Positions 53,282 to 64,000 of a stretch of 64,000 nt of DNA are shown one piece after another (position 1 is the stretch's first letter; each line of letters opens with the position of its first letter). The notes beneath the pieces were generated by a model. That model saw only the letters and a list, made by a program, of their open reading frames with translations, searched no databases and was not told where the DNA came from. The position numbers and the translations under genes are program-made. The stretch is taken from contig JAUJYN010000014.1 in the NCBI GenBank assembly GCA_030737835.1, positions 1 through 64,000 of the forward strand, read 5' to 3'. Origin of the DNA: Acorus gramineus. Its lineage: Eukaryota; Streptophyta; Magnoliopsida; Acorales; Acoraceae.

Positions 53282-56165
53282 TGTTATGCCTGTGTCATTT
53301 GGAGCCATTTCGGTTAAGCCTTGGTCACTTCTGGGTCATTCAGGGCCTTTTTAATTTTTTGATCAAAGCCGCTAAAATTTTGGCTTTTAGCAACCTGCGG
53401 GATGTAGAGAACTCTGATTGAAAATCTGACTGCATATTATCGGTCCTTGTACCGTTTAGTACTATCCATAAAAATTTCATCGAATTCCGGTAACATTTGG
53501 AAAACTATGCAGTTCCAAATCGTATCCGGGTTTTCGAGAGTTCCTGGTTTGATTAGTCAAATAGTGTGAGATATTTTGGTGAATGGGGTGACCTTGGGTA
53601 ACCTTACCCCCCTTTGCTTAGTGGTGAAGCAACCACTTGGTTATTTGGTTTGTTAGTGGGTGAGTTTAGGTTAGGTTCACCCCCTCATTTTTCCTTTACA
53701 CTCACCCCCCCCCAAGAGTGAAAAAGTCTCTCTCTCTCTCTTCCCCTCTCACTCTCACGTGGACCTTTCTTGGGTCTCTCTTTCTCTCTTTTCACTCCCC
53801 CCATGTGTTTGTGTTAATGTCTCAAAGAGAAGAGAAGGAGAAGGTGGAGGAGGAAGTGATGGTGAGTGTTTGTGCAAGTAGTTGTTGTTGTTGTTGATTC
53901 TCTTCTCTCAAGCTCCCTCTCATGCCCTTTTTCCCCCCCTGATTTTCAGCCAAGAAGGAGGCTGAGGAGGGCTGTGGAGGTGGTGGTAGTGGTGGTGGTG
54001 GTTGAGGTGGTCGCGGGTGCATCGAGGACCCCCGAATCTCCCCCTTTCACTCCCCCTCCCTAGGTGAGCTCTTCCCCTTCTTTTCTTGGTTTTTCATGGA
54101 TTAGGGGTTGTTGGGAGGTCATGCAAGCTAGGTAATTGGTTTAGGGTGAGTGAGAAGTGTGGGGGAGGGGTTAAAAGGGGTTAAAAAGGGGTTAAGATTG
54201 GCTGTGCGCGCGCAGGGCTCTGTCAGCGCGCGCAGAGGGGCATTGGCAGGCGTGCGCGTGGGCGTGCGCGTGCGCGCGGACGCTGGCAGCGAGCGGGGTG
54301 CACGCAGGGCATGCGCGCAAGCGTGCGCGCGCGCGGGGCAGTGCGCCTGGCATGCACCTGTTAGTGCGCGAGATCGCGCTTGCCCCTTTCTTTTAAGTTG
54401 GCGATATCCAACGCACGCTTAAGTTAGGCCTTGTGTGCTTATGTGACTAATGACATGTATGCGTGTTGTATGATTTATTATGATGTAAATCCATGTTAGG
54501 GAGTGTCCCTATAATTATTAGATGATTGTGCCTATGGTTCATGCACATAGCTAGATATAAAATTCTCCTGGATATATTTATATGCGCATGTTAAAAAAAC
54601 TGATAGGCCTATCTTGGATAGGCGTAGGTATGACCCGCTGTCGGGTTGTACCTTATTAGTTAGAGCGCTAGCGATGTAATCGCCCCGTGCATCCGAGCGA
54701 TGCACTCGTGTGGAATTCAGGAGAATTCATTATCTTATCAGATTGTTAAGCCGGTAGTTGGGGCGTGACACCCCCCCTGTGTCCGAGCGACGCAACGGTG
54801 TGGGAGTACAGTAGTATTCGATATCTCGATAAGTGATTATCGAGAGTAGTTGTTTCTCCATTGGGTTCGCTTTGCGAACATGGAATGTTTACTCCCAATG
54901 TCGTCCGTGTTGAAGAGGGCCGGGTTGTAGCTGTCCTGACAGAGGGCTCCCATCCGTAGGTACCACCGATGCGTTCGGGAGCGTACTGATCGTGGGAGTG
55001 TACCAGGTAGAGGCTACCCGGGAGAGGGTTAACGAATGATATTGCGAGCATGGAATCGTTCTCCCCTTCGTTGGATCCGATGTAGGAACTTCCCGGCGTT
55101 GGAAAAGCTGTCCTGACAGAGGGCTCCCATCCGTAGGTACCACCGAGGCATTCGGAAGCGTACTGATCGTGGGAGTATACCAGGTAGTGACTACCCGGGG
55201 AAAGGGCTACCGGTGGACCAAGGGTGTAGAGCTGTCTAAGTCTCTTCCAAAAGTCCCAAGAGTCTCCCTCCGGGAGTGAGGGTGAGGATGAGGTGAAGAC
55301 ACGTTGCCTCGTGACCCATTCGTTGTTCGTCCGTTCCCATAGTTGTTGGGTCTGGTCTCGTATCGATGTTCAAAGACATCGTTGGGCAGTTATCTCGATG
55401 TAGATGATCCAGTAGTGTTGCGTAGACCAGTAATCCCGGGTCTCCTCGACCAACGATATGGTCTCTCCCCAAAAGTCCCAAGAGTCTCCCTTCGGGAGTG
55501 AGGGTGAGGGTGAGGTCGGTGATCCAGTAGTGTTGTATGGACCAGTAATCCCGGATCTCCTCGACCAACGGTATGGTCTCTCCCCAAAAGTCCCAAGAGT
55601 CTCCCTCCGGGAGTGAGGGTGAGGGTGAGGTTGGTCGCACCGCCGCGTGACCCTGTTATCCATGGGTTTCCACCCATGTTACCTTGAAAGGAAATTGTTT
55701 ATGTATTGAACTGTTGTATGGTGATTGGTTTCCAACCACTCACTGAGCTTGTAGCTCACCCCTCGCATACTTTTTTTTTCAGGGGCAGTGTTGGGCGTGG
55801 GGCTGGAGCTTTCCTGTGGCGTGGTCTTATGGGCGTGGAGCATTCTTCCGGCGGGTGGCGAGTGCGAGGCTGTCAGTAGTCCTAGAGTCATTGTATGTAT
55901 TGTAAATCGTGCATGTGGCACAGGTTGTATTTTCTTTGGTCTAGACTTGGCTCTCACAGGACAGTGATTGTGTATTCGAGTCTGTAATAATGTTTTTGGT
56001 TTACAGACATTGTTTATATATTATGCTTCTACTTTTCAGTCAGTTATCATTATCCTTGCTTTGCCACCTTGTGTGTTGTTGTTGGAGTCTTTATTGACCT
56101 CAGGTATTGATAGCTGATATTTTAATATTGCCACGTCTCGGGGACGGCTGCCCTGGGGCGTGACA
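53282..56165 (+). mobile_element. S7: solo type-B LTR in R's LTR, internally deleted
   Basis: TGTTATGCCTGTGTCATTTG start, GGGGCGTGACA end, TSD TCATG (53277-53281) and TCGTG (56166-56170, one change). Relative to S4 about 800 bp is missing at 54350 (GTGCGCCTGG joined to CATGCACCTG), removing HP2, mini-exon and HP1, and about 100 bp near 54765. Intron 1 signals remain: donor GATG/GTGAGT at 53862, acceptor GATTTTCAG ending 53949, exon 2 to 54063. Confidence 0.93.
55403..55640 (+). repeat. ~115-bp tandem duplication in S7
   Basis: Two copies beginning at GATCCAGTAGTGTTG (about 55406 and 55521), as in E2 3' LTR 44718-44955. The shared duplication groups S7 with E2's 3' LTR rather than with S4. 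Confidence 0.85.
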
Positions 56166-56822
56166 TCGTGCAACATACATACAAGCCATGGCCTAACTAC
56201 ACATTCATATGAGGGCACTAATCATATAAACATACAAAATATACTCTAACATGCGTTAGATATCACCAACTAAAAAAAGAAAGGGTCAAGTGCGTTCTCG
56301 CGCACTAACAGGTACATTTCAATTTTCCCAAACGAACCTGAGTCAAGTCGAAACCGCATCTACTTACTCAGTTCGTACAAAGAGAGAGGGCAAGAGAGAA
56401 CTCATCATGTCATTAAGTTGGTCATAGCTGTGCCCCATTAGCATGGGCGCAACAACTACACCACGCCCTCAAGCCTTATCGCAAGGGAATATTAGGCATG
56501 TGCAGTTATTAACCCAGGCTTAATCATGCTGGATATTACAATTAATATGGTAGTATTACTCATAGGGACTACCTAAGGCATGCCATATTCTATACAACCA
56601 TAAGACTCATACAAAAATACATGCCCAACCAAGAAGGGCGCATGAAAACACAATTATTCATACATGAATACAATACATAGGCTTATATATGGTAGAAGGG
56701 GGGTTCTACACAATATACGAGCTATACAAACCTAGCATGCAAATATCTAGCATATTTTGGGTTAGATGTGACTATACTACTTATCTAAATAGGTAGTATA
56801 ATCAGGGGGCCAACGGATACGC

Positions 56823-56913
56823 GACGCACGACTACGTGCATCCAACGCTTCCTGAAGGGTTGGATTGAACCACTCACCGATACCCGGGTCGTCCCGCATC
56901 CAACCGACGAGAT
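56823..56913 (-). promoter_or_regulatory. LTR mini-exon and HP1 in R
   Basis: Minus strand: acceptor CTTGCAG, 36-nt mini-exon (56913 down to 56878), donor GTGAGT. HP1 inner stem GATGCACG/CGTGCGTC (eight pairs, one wobble), loop TAGT, at 56823-56842. The outer stem is not conserved in this copy. Confidence 0.5.
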
Positions 56914-58108
56914 CTGCAAGGCAAGGGCATCAAAAGGGGTGAGTACTTCAAACAAAGACTACCCAACTCTTGATAGTTTCCACAACATGCATAACAACTC
57001 CTTGACACACAATCGAGCAAAACTGCTAAACCTGCTGCAACCAGCCCTACTATTTGATCTCCACAGCACCAAATACACATCCAAAAATTATTAAGTATAA
57101 CTCATACACATTCTCCGACATGTTGGATCATAATCCATGAAGACATCATAACCTAATTTTGCCTCTACAAGCCCGAAATAAAATATTTCCAGAAGCAGGT
57201 CAATTCCCACGCGAATCTGGACAGGCCATGTAAAACAGGTTCTAACTTACAACACAGATATCATAATGACCCCAAATTTCATATATAATATATAGACACA
57301 TGAAGGATCATATCTAATGAAAACACAATCCCAAAAATATGCTTCTAAATACTAGTTTCACAGAGATCTTTACAAGACAGAGATCTGCCTTACCAAAAGA
57401 GGGGGAGGGAAATGGGGAGATGCGAGGCTCTCGACAAGCACACGACCACCTCAATCACCACCACCACCACTACCACCACCTCATCAGGATCTCCTCAAGT
57501 CTTTCTTGGCTGAAAATAGGGGGGTAAAGGGGGCATGAGAGGGAGATAGAGAGAAGAGAAACAACAACAACAACAACAACACACACACACACACTCACCT
57601 TCTTGCACTCTCTCTTGTGCTTCTTCTTCTTCTTTTCCTTCTTCAACAACACACACACAAAAAAAAATAGAGAGGGAGAGGGAGAGAGAGAGCCCCAAAA
57701 AGTTCTCTTGTGGGGTGGGGGGGTGAGTGCAATGGAAAAAGAGGCAGGTAAACATAACCTAGTATCACCCTCTAACACTCAAAAATAACCAATGGGTTGC
57801 TTAACCATTAAGCAAGGGGGGTTGAGGTTACTTAAGGTCACCATATTCACCAAAATATCTAACACAATTCGACCAACCAAACCAGGAACTCTCAAAACCC
57901 GGATGCGGTTCAGAACTGCATATTTTTCAAAACGTTACTGGAATTTGATGAAATTTTTTTGGGTAGTGCAAAATGGTACTAGGACCTATAATATATAGTT
58001 AGATTTTCAATCAGAGTACTTCAACTCCCGCAGGTGGTTAAAAGCCAAAATTTTAGCAACTCCGATAAAAAAAAAAAGCATAAGGCTCCAAATGACACAG
58101 GCATAACA

Positions 58109-58478
58109 TTCTCCCCTGCTTATGAAATTTAGTCCTCAAAATTTAAGGAAACCCAAAGGGAAGACCGATCGTTGCCAGTATCACACATTGACCTTTTGGT
58201 CCAAAGTGGTCTATGCACCAGACTGGTGCTACCGACATCGTTTAATCAAAGAAACGGCTTTAGTGGGGAGCCTCTTCTCGTGTTGGTCCATGAGCTTGAT
58301 CCACTGCTCCACGAATGACAAATCCAGCTCGAGGATGAGGCGGTTGAACGGAATGACATGAATCGAGGACATAACGCCTCAGCTACTAGACAAGGACAAT
58401 GTCGTGGGCATGAGCCAGCAATGGGGGAAAGGCTACTTGACAAGTCACCTCCCCAATCAACTCACGGAAGAGAACCTG
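58109..58478 (-). pseudogene. Pol end, chromodomain remnant and PPT upstream of R's LTR
   Basis: Minus strand: integrase tail with LPP-LAHAHD and the VMSSIHVIPFNRLILELDLSF segment broken up by frameshifts, a KRLPTKAV-like segment, CQHQSGA, TTLDQKVN and LPFGFP, then GAGGACTAAATTTCATAAGCAGGGGAGAA before the LTR (two short motifs joined here; PPT at 58109-58122). It resembles 41330-41681 of E2. It breaks off near 58478 at type-C LTR sequence. Confidence 0.75.
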
Positions 58479-60221
58479 TGTATTTAGGGCATCAAAGGGG
58501 GGGTTTCTGCTGGTATGGCTGTTTTAGTGAACCTGTCCAAAATTTTTAGTCAGGGACAGATTGGTCATTTTGCCCCCACCAAATCAATGGTGTATTTAGG
58601 GCATCAAAAGGGGGATTTCTGCTGGTATTTTGGAGGTCCATCAGAGAAATCTGAGAGAGAGAGGAGGAGAAGAGGAGAAGAGGAGGAGGAGAGGAAGAGA
58701 TTGAAGAGAATATGAAGCTTTGATTGTTAAAGGTGAGGGAAACCATATTAATGTGTTTTCTTCTCTTTCACTTGTTGTTGCTGTTGTTCTCTCTTTCTCT
58801 CATGATCTTTTAGAATTGATTTCTAGTGAATCAAGCCATGGTGTGTTGTGGGATCTTGGAAGATCATTGTTGGAGGAGTGGTGAGAGGATTGTTTATGTA
58901 TGTGGGGTGACTTGCATATGTTTGTTTTATGTTGCTCACCCTTCTAACCCTCCCCCTCTGTTTTGGCTCCCCTTTGTGTGGACCAGCAGTGGCTAGGTTG
59001 AAGAAGAGGTGATGATAGTGTTGGGAGGCTTGGGTGGTGCTCAGAGAGGAAAGGCAGATTTCTGTCTTGTGAAGATCCTCATGAATTTGGTATCTAGAGG
59101 CATATTCGGAGAATTATCTCTGCATGTGATATGATTATCCATGTGTCTAGATGCTATATATAAAATTTGGTGTCATTTTATTATCTGTGTTGTAAGTTAT
59201 AACCCGTTTTGCAAGGACTGTCCAGATTCACGTGGGAATTGACCAGATTCTGGAAATATTTATTTCAGGCACGTAGAGATAAAATTATATTATAATGTCT
59301 TCACGGATTATGATCCCAACATATCAGAGAACGTGTATGATTTATTTTAGAATTTTTGGATGTGTATTTGGTGTTGTAGAGATCAAAGAGTAGGGCTGTT
59401 CACTGCAGATGCACCAGTTTTTACATGGCTGTGTCAATGAGTTATTTATGCATGTTGTAGGGAATTTTAAGTTGTGTTTGTCACGTTGTTTATCTATATT
59501 ATGTTGTGTCTTGCAAATCTCATAGACCGGATGCGCGGCGATCCAAGTATCTGTGAGTGGATCAATCCAACCCATTTGGGAGACGTTGGATGCATGTAGT
59601 CGTGCATTCCGCCTCCGTGGGGCACCATAACTACATATTAACCATGTTCCATGTTTTTCTATTGATATATTGCATCCATACCATGATAGGTGACTTGTAT
59701 GCTAGAGTTTTGCCTTGTTATGTCATGCATAGGAAACCATGCTTACCAATACATCATGTCTCATGCTAGGATATCATTATTTGATGCATGCTTCCACCCA
59801 GTTAACCATGTACCTAGCTCTTACATGTATGCATGAATGTAAAGCATGACTAGGACATTTTCTTGTAAATTCCTTATGATGTTAGTATTGATTTCATGCC
59901 AAATTCCATGTATATTTATTAGGTATGTTGTATATTATTAAAGCCATGAACCTTGCCTAATGAGGTTAGGCAAGTGTATGACCTTTTATGGGGTCATACC
60001 ACGGCATTAGCATTGCGAACCACATGTCTTCCCCGCATTTGAGTTATGCGCCCTAGTGGGAATTCATGAGAATTTGTTACCTTATTGGTGTTTAGTAACC
60101 GGTGATGACGGATCCAAGATGATTGTATCTGCGAGTGTAGATTTTTGTCTCCCCTTCATCAGATTCGTGTTGAAGCTGCCCGGCGTTGGAAATGTTGTCC
60201 TGGGTGGGCCCCCACCTGTAG
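58479..60221 (+). mobile_element. Type-C-like LTR, partial, second copy
   Basis: Related to 31610-32271 by GTGGACCAGCAGTGG and flanking text, but extends farther: leader with GAGAGGAGGAG repeats (58650-58710), donor-like TTAAAG/GTGAGG, acceptor-like GATCTTTTAG, mini-exon and HP1 (59517-59616), TTATGCGCCCTAGTGGGAATTC (two adjoining motifs near 60045) and GGATCCAAGATGATTG. It lacks the type-C start. The right end at 60221 is cut by a type-A LTR. A 108-bp-spaced direct repeat (GTGTATTTAGGGCATCAAA at 58480 and 58590) marks its left part. Confidence 0.7.
59517..59616 (+). promoter_or_regulatory. Mini-exon and HP1 in type-C LTR
   Basis: The acceptor reads CTTGCAA (AG lost), the mini-exon interval 59517-59552 is 36 nt, and the donor is TCT/GTGAGT. 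HP1 59578-59616: inner stem GGATGCATG/CGTGCATTCC (nine pairs, two wobbles), loop TAGT, outer GGGAG/CTCC. Confidence 0.5.
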
Positions 60222-61358
60222 TGTTATATATGTGTCACTTTTAGCCTTCTGGGCATGTTTGGGACATTTCTGGCAGTTTTTCAACTTTTTCTTTTTTCGA
60301 TTGGAACCGCTAAAATTTTGGACTTTTAGCTATCATCCTGAGCTTGAGAACTCTGATTGAAAATCTAACTGCACATTATGTGTCCTGGTGCCATTTCAAG
60401 CCACTCACGAAAATTTCATCGAATTCCGGTAACGTTTCAGAATTGGGCAGTTCCGAATCGTATCCGGGTTTTGACCGAGCGGGAATGTCAAAGGGAGACT
60501 TGACCAAGTCAAAGATGACTTTGACCAAGTCAAGTTTGACCATTGACTTGGTCAAATCATTTTGTTTGTTTGTGTGGTTAGGTTGACCCAAAGTCAAAAG
60601 CACAAAATCCCTAAATACCCTAAGTGAGTGTGTGTGTGTGGTGTGTGTGTGGTCACTATGCTTGGGCGTCCACCTATAGTTCATCTTCTCTTCTCTCTCT
60701 CTCACTCACACACAAAATCCATATCTCCCCTTCCCTTGTTTCCTCCATTAGAGCTAGTAGAAGGAAAAGAACAAGAAAACCCTAGAAGGGAAAAAGAAAG
60801 GTAGGGTTCCGATCTACCTTTCCATGGTTTTGTTTTTGCTTTCCCCTTTGTTTGCCTCCCTCTCATGGTTTCCCTTCTCCCCTGTTTCAGCCCTCTTTAA
60901 GCCTTGTTAGAGGCTGAGGTGGTGGTGGTCTCGGTGGCGGCGATTTGGTGCACGAAGAGCACCCGAGTTCCCTCCCTTTCCTTTCCTCTCTTTGGGTAAG
61001 TCATTCTCCTCCCCTAGCTAGGTTAGATGCCTGTAAAGGGTGTGTATTTGGGTATGCATGCTTGCATGGGTGTTAGGGGGGTGAGGGTGGGCTGAGGAGG
61101 GGGTGGGAAGGGCTCGGGCGCGCGTGCAAGGTCATCCGCGCGCGTGCGCGCGAGTCTGCGCGCGCAGGCAGGTGCTGGTGCGCGCACCCGCGTACGCGTA
61201 GACGCGCGGGCATGCGCGCAGAGTGCTGCGCAGGGGCGCAGTACTCGCGGGTACGCGCAGGGTTGGACGCGCGGGACGCGTGGGCGCGCGCGGCAGCATG
61301 TTTGGGCGCGCGGGCAGGGGCACAGCAGCGCGTCTGGGCGCGCGGGCAAGGGCGCGGC
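60222..61358 (+). mobile_element. Partial type-A LTR, forward, cut by E3
   Basis: Starts TGTTATATATGTGTCACTTT at 60222 within type-C LTR sequence; left flank TGTAG (60217-60221), whose partner is off-window. Putative intron 1 60801-60890 (AAAG/GTAGGG ... TGTTTCAG), exon 2 60891-60995, donor TTTGG/GTAAGT at 60996, then the GC tract (from about 61100) interrupted by E3 at 61359. GGTCAA/TTGACC repeats at about 60510-60560 match S2 and S5. Confidence 0.92.
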
Positions 61359-61916
61359 TGTCACGCCCCAGGGCGGCCGTCCCCGGGACGCGACAAGTGT
61401 ATATATGATATCAGCAGTCTAAACAGGAGGTCAATAATATACCCTAAACAACATCAACAATTTCAACACAGACAACAATGAGGCTGAAATGATATATACA
61501 CGAATAGTGGAAGCTAAAAGACTGAATCTGTAACTCAAAGACATATTACAGACTCGATACATAATCCACTGTCCTGTGAGAGCCAATATATACAATGACA
61601 TCCAAATATAATACAAACGTGTGCCCAAGCACAGAATACAATACATACAATAAAAAGGGATGTTGATAGCCTCTAACACTCACGGAAATGTGGCGCTGCA
61701 CCGCTACTGCTGAGGTCCCTCGGGGAGCTCCTCCTCCAGATCCGACTCGGATAACTCAAAGCATGAAAACATGGATTCAGGATGCATGGCGCTTACACAT
61801 ATCCTATGGGTGCAAGTTCCTAACATACAAGGTCTAGGGTAGCATGCATACTACATATTAATCATGCTTGCATGGATTACATATTACACAAGTTAATATT
61901 AACTATGGTGCCCCAT

Positions 61917-62016
61917 GGGAGGACGGTATACGCCCAAGTGCATATAGCACCTCCCTACTGGGTTGGATTGTCCCACTCACCAATAACCGGGTCGTCGCGT
62001 GACCGTCCGTCAAGAT
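61917..62016 (-). promoter_or_regulatory. LTR mini-exon and HP1 in E3
   Basis: Minus strand: acceptor CTTGCAG, 36-nt mini-exon (62016 down to 61981), donor GTGAGT. HP1 61917-61955: outer GGGAGG/CCTCCC, inner TATATGC/GCGTATA. The fourth position has changed on one arm and still pairs as a wobble. Confidence 0.55.
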
Positions 62017-62099
62017 CTGCAAGACAGGGTAATCAACTCGGTGAGTAAAATACATAAATACAACTAAAATACACTAAAAATACCCAACACTCGGACAAA

Positions 62100-62680
62100 C
62101 GTACATACGGCCCGTACGCACGCGAGTCCGAGCACCCCGACTCACCCGAACCCCCGGGCAGCCGTACGCACGGCCACCCACCCCGGGCGCACAGCCGCGC
62201 CCCAGCCCGCGCGCCCAGACGCACTGCCGAGCCCCTGCCCGCACGCCCAGACACGCTGCGCGCTCGAGCGCACGCACGCGCACGCCCGCGCGCACCGCGG
62301 GACCAGCCCCCTCCCGGGTGCACCCGCGCGCACCGCGACCCACCACAGCGCCTTGCGCGCACACCCGCCCGCACTGCGCCCCAGCGTAGTGCCCCGCACA
62401 CACTCCCCACTTGCCCTGTGCGCACTGTGCCCCCTGCGCAGCACCCGCACAGCCCCCACTCGCCTCTCCGCGCGCACTGCACCCCCTGCGCAGCACCCGC
62501 ACACCCCGCTCGCCTCTCCGCACGCACGGCACGCACTGCGCCCCCTGCGCAGCGCTCCGCGCGCACGCCCCGCACAACGCTCAGCGCGCAGCACCTGCAC
62601 GCGTGCCCGCGCGCACGCCAGGCACCGCGCCCAGCGCGCAGCACACGCGCGTTCCCTGCCATCCTGCCTGCCTGCGCTGC
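62100..62680. repeat. GC-rich tract in E3 LTR
   Basis: GCGCCCCCTGCGCAGCACCC-like units repeated several times around 62430-62560; long frames on both strands are artefacts. Confidence 0.82.
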
Positions 62681-63596
62681 CTGCCCGACCCTACCACCTC
62701 CCAACGGCCACCAATGGCCACCAACAGCCACCCAACATCCCCCAAACCACCAAGCACACCATTCACACCCAAAAACACATCCTACTCAAGCATCTAAACA
62801 AGAAAGGAAGGAAAGAAAGCTTACCCTAGGAGAGGAAGAGAAGGGGAGGAAGAACGGGTGCTCTTCGTGCACCGAAACACCTCCTCCAAGGCCTCCACCA
62901 CCAAGATCTCCAACTCCGCCTAAGAGGGCTGAAATCAGAGGAGAAAAGAGGGTAAGAGAAGGGGTCAGACATGTGGGAACTCGAATCCGAGACCACCGGG
63001 AGGTAGATCGGGAGCTCACCTAACCTTTCTCTTCTTAGGGTTTTTGGTTTTGACCACTTGAACTAGGTCTTAAATGGGATTTAAAGAGAGGGAGAGAGAG
63101 AAATTTTGGGAAGATGATGAATAGTGGGGGAAATGTTGTAGTCGTGGGATTTTATTATCCTCACACCCACACCACACACTCTCACACCCACTTAGATTAG
63201 CCCTAATTAGGTTTAGGCTAGGATTAGATTAGGTTTAAGTGTGGTTTGACCCTAGTCAACCCAACCACACTAAAATCCAAAATCCTTTGACCAACTCAAG
63301 GTCAACTTTGACCAAGTCAAGTCTCCCAATGACTTTCGGTCTGTCAAAACCCGGATACGCTTCGAACTGTGAAATTCTGAAACGTTACCAGAATTCGATG
63401 AAATTTTCGTGAGTGGCTTGGAATGGCACCAGGACACATAATATGCAGTTAGATTTTCAATCGGAGCCCTCAAACTCAAGGCGACAGCCAAAAGTTCAAA
63501 ATTTTAGCGGTTCCGATCAAAGAATGAAAAAAACCAAAAAACTGCCAGATTGTCCCAATGGTTACCAGAAGGCTAAAAAGTGACACATTTATAACA

Positions 63597-63611
63597 TTCT
63601 TCCCCCCTTAG
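63597..63611 (-). other. Polypurine tract of E3
   Basis: Minus strand CTAAGGGGGGAAGAA immediately before the LTR, the same as in E1; preceded by GAGGACAAAATTTC. Confidence 0.93.
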
Positions 63612-63644
63612 GAAATTTTGTCCTCAAAATAAATACAAAAACAT

Positions 63645-64000
63645 CTAGGAAGGGAAGAGATGCGGATACGCGTCACGCAAGGCATCCTCGAGCTCCCAAG
63701 TGGCCTCGGCACCGGAACGGTGCTGCCATCGCACCTTGACCAACTAGACGGTCTTGGTGCGGAGCCTCTTCTCGCGGCGGTCCAGGATCTCAATCGGCTG
63801 CTCGACGAATGACAAGTCCGGCTCAAAGACGAGCGGCTCGAACGGGATGACGTGAGCAGGATCGTGGACGCAACCCACACCCAACCGCGATGCCTCGGAG
63901 CAAAATACGAACCCACCCCTCCCAGACGGAAGGGTAAGAACTGGCGCTGAGGTGAGCCTTCGCTTAAACTCCAGGAAGCTCTCCTCGCAAGACGGGGACC
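63645..64000 (-). pseudogene. pol: RNase H start fused to integrase tail and chromodomain (E3)
   Basis: Minus strand from the right edge: [36 protein letters not shown], then V/HDPAHVIPFEPLVFEPDLSF, the EQPIEILDRREKRLRTKTV segment, one TAG stop, LVKVRWQHRSGAEATWELED and AYPHLFPS with stop at 63645-63647. The chromodomain is well kept. The join GCV/HDPAHV removes the rest of RNase H and all integrase catalytic domains and is at the same codon as in E1. Apart from one stop the visible frame is open, so this copy is younger or better conserved than E1's. Confidence 0.88.

Larger units (their letters stand above)
51581..58108 (-). mobile_element. Type-B LTR of R, reverse, split by S7
   Basis: Minus-strand start TGTTATGCCTGTGTCATTTG at 58108; the end at 51581 reads GGGGCGTGATA (terminal CA mutated). 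The pieces 51581-53281 and 56171-58108 join cleanly. It has pol end and PPT sequence upstream (58109-58478) and primer site plus gag downstream (51580 and lower), so one LTR serves two interiors. This is the order left by unequal LTR recombination between tandem or sister elements. Confidence 0.88.
61359..63596 (-). mobile_element. 3' LTR of E3 (type A, internally deleted)
   Basis: Minus-strand start TGTTATAAATGTGTCAC at 63596, end GGGGCGTGACA at 61359. At 2238 bp it is shorter than other type-A LTRs because about 0.87 kb is missing near 61745 (GACTCGGATAACTC joined to AAAGCATGAAAACATGG), compared with S5 34805-35690. The GC tract is at about 62100-62680. Confidence 0.93.
61359..64000 (-). 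mobile_element. E3: internally deleted chromovirus, reverse, off right edge
   Basis: The 3' LTR (61359-63596), PPT and pol end on the minus strand; the rest lies beyond 64000. It shares with E1 the fused RNase H/integrase-tail junction, so it belongs to the same deletion-derived subfamily. Left flank GCGGC at 61354-61358 is the candidate target-site duplication. Confidence 0.9.

Noticed and set aside
54148..54422. ORF-like reading in the GC tract of S7 and similar frames in S4 and E2
   Set aside because: Composition-driven and cut by the S7 deletion; no family resemblance.
58750..59030. Possible host gene exon-intron structure in the type-C LTR
   Set aside because: Splice-like signals are part of the LTR pattern, no protein similarity was seen, and the segment is repeated at 31980-32270.

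Overview
This window reads as plant nuclear DNA built almost entirely from nested, decayed LTR retrotransposons. I see no host gene, rRNA or tRNA gene, CRISPR array or prokaryotic feature. The plant assignment rests on initiator-Met-tRNA primer sites (TGGTATCAGAGC), Ty3/gypsy chromovirus gag and pol with a C-terminal chromodomain (Tekay/Del-like), and a second Ty3/gypsy element of the Tat/Ogre type. The species cannot be told from the sequence; a large, repeat-rich angiosperm genome is the natural inference. All coding features are pseudogenes.

Layout. (1) 1-10713: chromovirus E1 (+). Its 5' LTR runs off the left edge and carries a reverse solo LTR, S1 (970-4184, TSD GTGAG). It has PBS, gag, an LTR-like filler, a short RT/RNase H-integrase tail-chromodomain remnant, PPT and 3' LTR (7787-10713). 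E1 sits in a reverse LTR (10714-11865) that cuts a Tat-like element. (2) 11866-~24853: Tat-like element (-), with gag, two retropepsin domains in tandem, an integrase tail, two tandem-repeat arrays and a 5' LTR. It is interrupted by solo LTR S2 (12736-18231, TSD ATAAA), which holds solo LTR S3 (13647-16450, TSD ATAAT). (3) ~24854-32271: chromovirus pol (+) split by solo LTR S4 (26410-30004, TSD GCAAA), followed by PPT and a truncated type-C LTR. (4) 32315-49285: element E2 (+), TSD GCCAA/GCTAA, with solo LTR S5 (34450-37717, TSD GTATG) in its 5' LTR and LTR S6 (45280-49080) in its 3' LTR. E2 landed inside reverse element R. (5) 49286-58478: R, arranged internal-LTR-internal, with solo LTR S7 (53282-56165) in its LTR. 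(6) 58479-64000: a type-C LTR, a type-A LTR inserted in it, and reverse element E3 inserted in that and running off the right edge.

I distinguish four LTR types by their 5' ends. A starts TGTTATATATGTGTCAC, B starts TGTTATGCCTGTGTCAT, C starts TGTTAAGTTTGTGTCAT and D starts TGTTGTGCCT. A, B and D share the same 3' end (GGGGCGTGACA), and all types share a set of internal modules.

The most interesting signal is inside the long LTRs. Diverged copies keep the same succession of splice-site-like donors and acceptors: an intron of about 78-90 nt, an exon of about 100-120 nt, an intron holding a GC-rich alternating tract, a mini-exon usually exactly 36 nt long, and a long intron. Two stem-loops flank the mini-exon, and their stems differ in sequence between LTR types but still pair. 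This suggests a selected, spliced and structured leader encoded within the LTR. It is read by eye and needs transcript data and alignments.
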